Below, piece after piece: positions 1-4,306 of a stretch of 9,266 nt of DNA. The notes beneath the pieces were generated by a model. It did not search any database. It was not told the origin of the DNA and saw only the letters and a program-made list of their open reading frames with translations. The translations under genes and the position numbers were made by a program. The stretch is from the NCBI GenBank assembly GCA_047445235.1, contig JBLGEO010000069.1:1-9266 (forward strand), written 5' to 3'. The DNA comes from JBDSRX01 sp047445235. Its GTDB lineage: Bacteria; Patescibacteriota; Dojkabacteria; J137. How positions within the stretch are numbered: the first letter of the stretch is position 1; each line of letters begins with the position of its first letter.

Positions 1-83
1 TATTAGACTTCACTTCTGACATCCTTGCTAGTGATGAACTCTCCGTTAAAGATTCAGAGTGGAAAGGTGACGACGAACAATAA
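1..83 (+). CDS. 3' end of an unidentified gene (partial)
   Basis: An open frame enters from the left edge (first full codon at base 3) and ends at TAA 81-83, giving a 26-residue C-terminal tail. The tail is hydrophilic and acidic (DSEWKGDDEQ at the end), as in many flexible protein termini. Its stop lies 17 nt before the next start (101), in the same direction, so it probably belongs to the same operon as the two following genes. The function cannot be judged from this fragment. That it is coding is inferred from the open frame, the codon use and the tight spacing. Confidence 0.55.
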   Translation, partial: LDFTSDILASDELSVKDSEWKGDDEQ

Positions 84-100
84 CTAATTTACAAACAAAC

Positions 101-547
101 ATGAATTTTGCAATAAAAGACAATATGCCTACAGATGAGACACTAAGAGCTATGAACGGGGTTTTGGGTGTAGATAGAGAACACTTTTTAGGAGAGTTTA
201 ATGCCCAGGCACCTGCACTAGAGAAATTATTTGCTAGTAAGCCAAATAATTTTCTTGCCTTTATGACTGTAGCTTTGACTAAACGATTAATAAAACCACA
301 TGACGATTCCAAACAAGAAGGTTCTATACTAACATTAACAAATGGAGAATACTCGTTAAATTATGAATTCATCCTTCATGAGGATGGGTCTGTTGGTGTT
401 TTACAGAAACTAGACTACATTGCATTGTCAACTGTAATCGCAAATAAAGAGATTACTTTAAAACAATTGTCCTTAGCACTAAGCAGACTTGTTCAATTTG
501 GAATGCATATGGTACTTGTAGAATCTAAACGTAATTTTGAGGTATAA
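101..547 (+). CDS. Hypothetical protein, first of two tandem paralogs
   Basis: This gene encodes a 148-residue soluble protein of a family I do not recognise. It has no signal peptide or membrane segment. The N-terminal half looks helical (about residues 25-65). The middle holds a beta-like stretch with the motif NGEYSLNYEFI (81-91), followed by a C-terminal helix (about 118-132). The next gene encodes a protein of identical length with the same landmarks in the same order: FN, LxxLF, PNxFLxF and SLNYxFI. I read the pair as an old tandem duplication. The ATG at 101 is the first start after the upstream stop; the leader has no Shine-Dalgarno sequence. It is probably co-transcribed with the partial gene before it (17-nt gap) and the paralog after it (6-nt gap). 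No function is proposed. Confidence 0.85.
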   Translation: MNFAIKDNMPTDETLRAMNGVLGVDREHFLGEFNAQAPALEKLFASKPNNFLAFMTVALTKRLIKPHDDSKQEGSILTLTNGEYSLNYEFILHEDGSVGVLQKLDYIALSTVIANKEITLKQLSLALSRLVQFGMHMVLVESKRNFEV

Positions 548-553
548 ATAAAT

Positions 554-1000
554 ATGAACGACGATCAATTTAAACAAAGAGAGTTCATGCTCTCAAATAG
601 CGATATTCCCATCTTTCCAATGGAGTTATTTCAGAAAGATAGAAAAACATTTGAAGACCAGTTTAACTCACACTCATCTTCTTACTTATGGCGCTTATTT
701 ATTGAATACCCAAACCTTTTCCTAGATTTTATATTAAAAGCAGTAGAGTACGATTTCATTGATTTGATGGACGCAGAAGGTCATTCTACACACTTTAATT
801 TAACAATTGATGGTGTCTCACTTAATTATGGATTTATAAGGTTAAATGGTGGAATATATGTTTACCAAAAGACAGACGAGGATCCACACTCTACAGCAAT
901 TATAAAGCTACCAATACCATTAGAGGGCTTTGCAGCTGCAATAGTTTCTAACCTATCGACAAGTTCTAAAGTTGAAATGAAGTTTATAACACCTGAATAG
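554..1000 (+). CDS. Hypothetical protein, second of two tandem paralogs
   Basis: This gene encodes a 148-residue soluble protein and is the diverged sister of the gene at 101-547. Residues FN (37-38), LWRLF (45-49), PNLFLDF (53-59) and SLNYGFI (89-95) match FN (33-34), LEKLF (40-44), PNNFLAF (48-54) and SLNYEFI (85-91) of the first copy. Overall identity is low, so the duplication is old. No catalytic motif, zinc site or membrane helix is visible. It begins 6 nt after the previous stop. The junction contains TATAAA (543-548) placed so that an internal promoter would give a nearly leaderless transcript, but no -35 box fits well; simple operon read-through is the cheaper explanation. It ends with TAG at 998-1000. 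Confidence 0.85.
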   Translation: MNDDQFKQREFMLSNSDIPIFPMELFQKDRKTFEDQFNSHSSSYLWRLFIEYPNLFLDFILKAVEYDFIDLMDAEGHSTHFNLTIDGVSLNYGFIRLNGGIYVYQKTDEDPHSTAIIKLPIPLEGFAAAIVSNLSTSSKVEMKFITPE

Positions 1001-1013
1001 ACTTTTGGTGAGA

Positions 1014-1041
1014 TTGGAACGATTACTCTGTATGATATAAT
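1014..1041 (+). promoter_or_regulatory. sigma70-type promoter for the gene at 1069
   Basis: TTGGAA (1014-1019) matches the -35 consensus at four of six positions. After a 16-bp spacer comes a perfect TATAAT (1036-1041), preceded by TGA, which makes it an extended -10. Transcription would start near 1048, leaving a leader of about 20 nt without a Shine-Dalgarno sequence. The string TGATATAAT recurs exactly at 1707-1715, before the ImmA-like gene. Confidence 0.65.
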
Positions 1042-1068
1042 CTGGAACTTAATCTTAAGAAATAAACT

Positions 1069-1560
1069 ATGAGTCTTGATAGGCCCAAAACACTTGATGA
1101 GAGATTTGATGAAATGAGCGTCGATCTCCTTTCGAAACTTAAAAGAATATTAGCTAGAAAAATTCTTCATTATTCTGATGATGGAGGGGGTAATCTAATA
1201 GTTCTTGATAAAACTATTTATGGTTCCGATCAAGTAAATCTTTCGGCAATGCTTTCCTGGTTGGGTATTGAAGGTGTACCGATGATTTTAAATAAAGTTG
1301 ATTCATTAGGAGTACTAACAACTGAAGTCGATAAAAAGGTTGTGGTCTTTAGAGCATCAAAAATATTTGCTGTTATAACTAAGCTCGGCTTTACTGAATT
1401 AACGGATGTAGCAGTTTTAGACAATATTACTTATAAAAAGATCACATATACTCTTCCTGAGGATGAAGATGTTGATGAAACAGATGAAGGTGAGGCTATT
1501 GTTGATAGAACAATAACTGAAAGACCTCCAGGTTTTATATTTCCACCGAAGGAAGGTTGA
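1069..1560 (+). CDS. Hypothetical protein with possible winged-helix core and acidic tail
   Basis: This gene encodes a 163-residue protein of no family I recognise. Residues 1-35 are charged and helical. Residues about 56-107 read as two helices followed by a beta hairpin and another helix (NLSAMLSWLGIEGVP, then GVLTTEVDKKVVVFRAS). This resembles a small winged-helix-like fold, but I cannot confirm it. Residues 130-142 form a strongly acidic patch (EDEDVDETDEGE), and the end is proline-rich (RPPGFIFPPKEG). Such a layout suits a DNA- or protein-binding accessory factor, which is inference only. It has its own promoter (1014-1041) and is followed by the tandem repeat array and the ImmA-like gene. 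It might supply the DNA-binding partner that ImmA-family genes usually have next to them, since no classical XRE helix-turn-helix gene is present. Confidence 0.8.
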   Translation: MSLDRPKTLDERFDEMSVDLLSKLKRILARKILHYSDDGGGNLIVLDKTIYGSDQVNLSAMLSWLGIEGVPMILNKVDSLGVLTTEVDKKVVVFRASKIFAVITKLGFTELTDVAVLDNITYKKITYTLPEDEDVDETDEGEAIVDRTITERPPGFIFPPKEG

Positions 1561-1592
1561 AATAGTTTTTGTAAAACTCTAGTGAAATAATT

Positions 1593-1602
1593 AGACTAGT
1601 CT
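1593..1602. repeat. 10-bp perfect palindrome next to the repeat array
   Basis: AGACTAGTCT is its own reverse complement and sits immediately before the first 25-bp repeat, overlapping its first two bases. A palindrome of this length in a promoter region could be a dimer-binding operator, but a single short palindrome can also arise by chance. Confidence 0.4.
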
Positions 1603-1714
1603 CTAATGATATAAGCAAAGCTCGTATCTAATGATATGAGCAAAGCTCGTATCTAATGATATGAGCAAAGCTCGTATCTAATGATATGAGCAAAGCTCGT
1701 ATCTAATGATATAA
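1601..1714. repeat. 25-bp tandem hairpin repeats, four full units plus a partial
   Basis: Units lie at 1601-1625, 1626-1650, 1651-1675 and 1676-1700, with a partial fifth at 1701-1714. Units 2, 3 and 4 are identical; unit 1 differs at its first base and at position 13 (A for G). Each unit carries an inverted repeat whose arms GATATGAGC and GCTCGTATC (9 pairs, one a T-G wobble) enclose an AAA loop. Successive hairpins are separated only by TAAT. Each unit also contains TGATATGAG or TGATATAAG, a decayed version of the extended -10 TGATATAAT that the partial fifth unit forms in full. The array ends 7 bases before the ImmA-like start codon. Possible roles are an operator array, a set of RNA hairpins if transcribed from upstream, or RNA polymerase decoy sites. 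Identical copies imply recent expansion or homogenisation. Confidence 0.93.
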
Positions 1715-1722
1715 TTGCCATA
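1707..1722 (+). promoter_or_regulatory. Extended -10 promoter giving a leaderless transcript
   Basis: TGATATAAT (1707-1715) is a perfect extended -10 (TG at 1707-1708, TATAAT at 1710-1715). The usual 6-7 nt distance to the start site places the first transcribed base at about 1721-1722, which is the A of the ATG at 1722. No convincing -35 box is present; hairpin repeat unit 4 occupies that position. This suggests a leaderless mRNA whose promoter strength may depend on the repeats. Confidence 0.65.
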
Positions 1723-2228
1723 TGTTGATAAACGAATCACAAATACAATGGATAGAACTTAAAGCAGACGATATGCTTGCAGATACCTACGGTTCTATTG
1801 GAAAGGTTTCTGTTCCAGTTGATGTTCATAAAGTAGCTGACCATTTAGGACTAAAGGTTCAAACTGGCGACATCTCCAAAGACGATGTATCTTCAATTTT
1901 TCAGAAAGATGAGAACAGAATTATAACTCAACGAAGTGATGCGTCTTCTAGACAAAATTTTAGTATTGCTCATCAAATTGGGCATTTTGTTTTGCATAAA
2001 GATAAAGAAGAAGACGTTTTTTACAGAGAAGAAGCTACTAATTTAGATAAAGCCGAAAAGAAGGAAGAACAAGAAGCAAATGTTTTTGCTGCTGCTTTAT
2101 TAATGCCAGAATTTTTTGTAAAAAGGCTTTGGGCACAGTTTCCTGATGTTTTAATAATTGCAGATGCTTTTAAAGTTTCTCAAGTTGCTGCATACTTTAG
2201 ATTAAAAAACCTAAAACTTACAGAATAA
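1722..2228 (+). CDS. ImmA/IrrE-family metallopeptidase-like protein with HQxxH
   Basis: This is a 168-residue ImmA/IrrE (COG2856-type) protein. Family members are zinc peptidases that cleave partner XRE-type repressors, for example on phage or element induction or DNA damage. Residues 13-50 match the family start (a helix, then VPVDVHKVADHLGLKV). The metal site reads SIAHQIGHFVLH (81-92), supplying H84 and H88, and the third ligand is expected at E118 in EQEANVFAAALLMPE. The catalytic glutamate of HExxH is Gln85 (codon CAA at 1974-1976, one base from GAA). This usually abolishes hydrolysis, so the protein may bind or sense rather than cut. The segment EEDVFYREEATNLDKAEKKEEQE between the metal motifs is unusually charged. 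The start at 1722 agrees with the leaderless promoter. The next gene follows after 3 nt. Family assignment is strong; activity is doubtful. Confidence 0.88.
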   Translation: MLINESQIQWIELKADDMLADTYGSIGKVSVPVDVHKVADHLGLKVQTGDISKDDVSSIFQKDENRIITQRSDASSRQNFSIAHQIGHFVLHKDKEEDVFYREEATNLDKAEKKEEQEANVFAAALLMPEFFVKRLWAQFPDVLIIADAFKVSQVAAYFRLKNLKLTE

Positions 2229-2231
2229 AAC

Positions 2232-2597
2232 ATGGCAGATATAACAAACGAAAACATAAGTCTAAACGATCAAAAACTTGAAGTTTTAGATTTAAGAGAT
2301 AGTACTAAAAGTAAAAATCCAACTACTATAGATGAGTTTGTTGAGATCCAAAAGAAAGATTACTCATGGAAGGTAGATGCTAGAAAACCTTACGGATATG
2401 CATTAATGGTATTATTATTCCTTCAGAATTTCTTAGTTTTTGGAATTTTGATTTGGGCTCTAGCTGTAAATAAACTTGCTGAGCTTCAGGTAATATTCTC
2501 TGTAATAATTCCAGCAACATTAGTGGAAACTGCATATATGGTGAAAGTTATTATTGAGTGGCTGTTTAAGGATATTAACTATCCCCCAAAACGTTAA
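2232..2597 (+). CDS. Small two-helix membrane protein
   Basis: This gene encodes a 121-residue protein with a polar N-terminal domain of about 50 residues (rich in Asp, Lys and Asn) and two predicted membrane helices at about 55-79 (YALMVLLFLQNFLVFGILIWA) and 86-111. A short basic tail (NYPPKR) ends it. By the positive-inside rule both ends are probably cytoplasmic. No enzyme motif is seen and I do not recognise the family. It starts 3 nt after the ImmA-like stop, so the two are almost certainly one transcript. The pairing suggests a sensor or peptidase with a membrane partner or effector, but that is inference. Its last 23 bp overlap the 3' end of the convergent gene at 2575-3420. Confidence 0.82.
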   Translation: MADITNENISLNDQKLEVLDLRDSTKSKNPTTIDEFVEIQKKDYSWKVDARKPYGYALMVLLFLQNFLVFGILIWALAVNKLAELQVIFSVIIPATLVETAYMVKVIIEWLFKDINYPPKR

Positions 2598-3420
2598 GTC
2601 TTTTTCTAAACGAAATACCGTCTTCAGAAACATTACATTCAAAATATTTATCTAGTTCAAACATTTGAGAATAAACTTTAAATAGGTCGGCAAACTTATT
2701 CTTTCTTCTTTCCGGATCTTCGCCTGGTTCGTGCCTCTTACAAATTCCAAATGGAATTTGAGAAATTAACATTCCATCTTCTTCTAAAAAGTTTAAATAT
2801 TTATGAACTAATTTAAAGTATTGATAAAAATAGAATTCAATGTTTTTGAAGTCTATTGGTGCCTGGAAAGGTCCTCCTGCAGAGCAAACTATTAAGTTTG
2901 GCTGTCTATTAGATAATTCTTTAATACGAATTAAAGTTTGTAATCTATGTACATCTCCACCCAATACATATGAATCTAATTTATTATCAAGTTTTCGATA
3001 ATCCAAACCTGTATAATTTTTAAAATCTTTAAGAGTTAAGCATACACCCTCAACACTATCACATTCACTAATAAATGCATCAGGGGCAAATAGGTCAATT
3101 ACAAACAAAGTACCCTTCTCTTCTTCTAGTTTCTTAATAAAATCTATGAATTTATTAAAACCTAATAAATTGATTATAGTTCTTAAAAATTGAGTATATC
3201 CATTACCATAGTTATTCCAGGGACTTAAAAGATCTGCATACCTTTCTTCTTCTATTACTTTTCTCCGAACAGCTTTAGCCCTTAGTTCTTCTCTGACTTT
3301 TTTAACTTGTTCGATAATAAAATCACTATTTTCTCCATCGAAACTTGGAAATAAAGAAAAAAAATTCTCTTCTGAGAACTTACCCGGTTCTTGCGTTTCT
3401 ATTTTGGGATTAAGATTCAT
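2575..3420 (-). CDS. Hypothetical protein, possible divergent methyltransferase-like fold
   Basis: This gene encodes a 281-residue soluble protein. Residues 33-60 form a charged helix, possibly a short coiled coil (EQVKKVREELRAKAVRRK). Residues 103-215 alternate strands and helices as in Rossmann folds: GTLFVIDLFAPDAF (103-116), GGDVHRLQTLIRI (154-166), NLIVCSAGGPF (175-185), then a helix and FLEEDGMLISQIPFG (211-225). The last two resemble the substrate-side strand and the LxxGGxL strand of class I SAM-dependent methyltransferases. However, the glycine-rich SAM loop is missing, so activity is uncertain. Its ATG (3418-3420) lies inside the end of the upstream gene (11-nt overlap), implying translational coupling. 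Its 3' end overlaps the convergent membrane-protein gene by 23 bp. The function is unknown and the methyltransferase reading is tentative. Confidence 0.82.
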   Translation of the reverse strand: MNLNPKIETQEPGKFSEENFFSLFPSFDGENSDFIIEQVKKVREELRAKAVRRKVIEEERYADLLSPWNNYGNGYTQFLRTIINLLGFNKFIDFIKKLEEEKGTLFVIDLFAPDAFISECDSVEGVCLTLKDFKNYTGLDYRKLDNKLDSYVLGGDVHRLQTLIRIKELSNRQPNLIVCSAGGPFQAPIDFKNIEFYFYQYFKLVHKYLNFLEEDGMLISQIPFGICKRHEPGEDPERRKNKFADLFKVYSQMFELDKYFECNVSEDGISFRKRLNVLGDS

Positions 3421-3913
3421 TAGGATTACTGTTTGAATTTACAAACATAACATAAACTTGTTTTTTGGATACTTCACCTTCTTCACCATTTATATATGAA
3501 ATATTTGTTTGATCCCATAATGAATCAGGATAGTCTCTAGCAAGAGTAGCCCTAAGTGCATTCATTACCTGTCTTATAACTCCAGGAACAGTCGAATATA
3601 ACTTTATAGTTACATTCATGTAATTATCTTTTGTATTACGAGTCATTTGCTCAACTAGATCATCAAACTCTCTCCATAGTTGTTGAGTATCATTATCAAA
3701 CGTTTTATCTATAGAGTAAGTATTATTTAGCGCTTCGCACATAAGATCTTTTGCCTTTTCCTTGTCAGTTTCAATTTCAAAAAGCAAACCCTCAATTACA
3801 AAATTTCTAAGTACTTCGCCAATAACTCTTTTGAAGTCTTCAACACGTGTGTAAACATCTGAATGAAAATCATTTAGCTCTAACTGTTCCCAAGGTTTTC
3901 TTGATGTATTCAT
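3410..3913 (-). CDS. Hypothetical mostly helical protein
   Basis: This gene encodes a 167-residue soluble protein, acidic and predicted mostly alpha-helical: helices at about 12-50, 52-66 and 77-95, then a possible strand (NVTIKLYSTV, 99-108) leading into a helix (110-127). There is no signal peptide, membrane segment or recognisable catalytic motif, and I do not recognise the family. It is the first gene of a two-gene unit: its stop overlaps the start of the next gene by 11 nt, so the two proteins may be made in fixed proportion and interact. A well-formed promoter lies about 30 nt upstream, and the leader lacks a Shine-Dalgarno sequence. The ATG at 3911-3913 is the only start consistent with that promoter. 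Confidence 0.82.
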   Translation of the reverse strand: MNTSRKPWEQLELNDFHSDVYTRVEDFKRVIGEVLRNFVIEGLLFEIETDKEKAKDLMCEALNNTYSIDKTFDNDTQQLWREFDDLVEQMTRNTKDNYMNVTIKLYSTVPGVIRQVMNALRATLARDYPDSLWDQTNISYINGEEGEVSKKQVYVMFVNSNSNPNES

Positions 3914-3939
3914 TTACTGTCGCCGTAAAATAGAGACAG

Positions 3940-3952
3940 AGTATATTATACT
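3940..3952. promoter_or_regulatory. 13-bp palindrome over the -10 box (possible operator)
   Basis: AGTATA-T-TATACT is a perfect inverted repeat with a single central base. It covers the whole -10 hexamer of the leftward promoter. A protein bound here would block RNA polymerase, so this is a candidate operator; in AT-rich DNA chance symmetry is also possible. Confidence 0.45.
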
Positions 3953-3972
3953 ATGATTTTTTCAATTTTCAA
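3945..3972 (-). promoter_or_regulatory. Strong sigma70-type promoter for the 3913-2575 gene pair
   Basis: Read on the minus strand, TTGAAA (3972-3967, five of six to consensus), a 16-bp spacer and a perfect TATAAT (3950-3945) form a near-consensus promoter. Transcription would start near 3938, giving a leader of about 25 nt. The -35 begins just past the ferredoxin stop codon, so the two-gene unit has its own promoter although it lies downstream of the murJ-ferredoxin genes. Confidence 0.72.
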
Positions 3973-3975
3973 GAA

Positions 3976-4305
3976 TTATTCTATTGGAAAAAGTACGTCT
4001 CCAGTGGACTTCTCAATGATTTTTATAGCTAAAACGGGACAAGATTGTGCGCCTTCCATAATTGCATCGTCGGTATCCACATCTTGTGCATCTAAAACCA
4101 TGTCTGCTTTGTTCTCGTCGTTCATAAAGAAAGTTAGAGGAGCAATTACCGAGCAGCTTGCTGCTCCAATACACTTATTTTTGTCGTACTCAATTATATA
4201 GGCACTAGTATCCGAAGTAGCTCTATAAATACCTGGCTCAATCTCTTGAACACTTAATTTACCTTTCTTCATGTCGGAAACAATTTTTGCTGGGGAATCT
4301 GCCAT
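3976..4305 (-). CDS. Single-cluster ferredoxin, three-cysteine type
   Basis: This gene encodes a 109-residue small iron-sulfur electron carrier, presumably cytoplasmic. Cluster ligands are C45 and C51 in KCIGAASCSV and C89 in SCPVLAI. The typical monocluster motif CxxCxxC...CP has alanine (A48) at the second ligand position. Only three cysteines remain, as in [3Fe-4S] ferredoxins or [4Fe-4S] ones with a non-cysteine ligand. The preceding segment (about 20-43) has strands typical of the fold, and residues 62-85 form an acidic loop and helix. About 35 residues before the fold form an N-terminal extension. The ATG (4303-4305) is 1 nt after the murJ stop, so it is co-transcribed with murJ; a functional link to wall synthesis is not obvious. 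The redox partner is not in this window. Confidence 0.9.
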   Translation of the reverse strand: MADSPAKIVSDMKKGKLSVQEIEPGIYRATSDTSAYIIEYDKNKCIGAASCSVIAPLTFFMNDENKADMVLDAQDVDTDDAIMEGAQSCPVLAIKIIEKSTGDVLFPIE

Positions 4306-4306
4306 A

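Noticed and set aside
46..312. Antisense open frame across the first paralog gene (similar cases at 1230-1424, 3953-4201, 6509-6712, 7045-7293, 8003-8233, 8477-8689)
   Set aside because: All lie wholly or almost wholly within better-supported genes and have atypical, low-complexity translations; they are shadows of the real coding frames.
1564..1578. Hairpin AGTTTT-TGT-AAAACT after the 1069 gene as a terminator
   Set aside because: The stem is short, A/T only, and has no following T run, so it is too weak to call.
1601..1714. CRISPR array
   Set aside because: The 25-bp units abut with no unique spacers, and no cas gene is present; they are tandem direct repeats with internal hairpins.
1601..1714. 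Iteron-type plasmid replication origin
   Set aside because: No replication initiator gene is near, the surroundings include core chromosomal genes, and the repeats end in a promoter; possible in principle but unsupported.
2575..3420. Confident assignment as a SAM-dependent methyltransferase
   Set aside because: Only two strand-like motifs match and the glycine-rich SAM-binding loop is absent, so it is kept as a tentative resemblance.
3972..3982. Palindrome AGAAT-T-ATTCT at the ferredoxin stop
   Set aside because: Short, A/T-rich, and with a one-base loop; it cannot form a stable hairpin and overlaps the -35 box by chance as likely as not.
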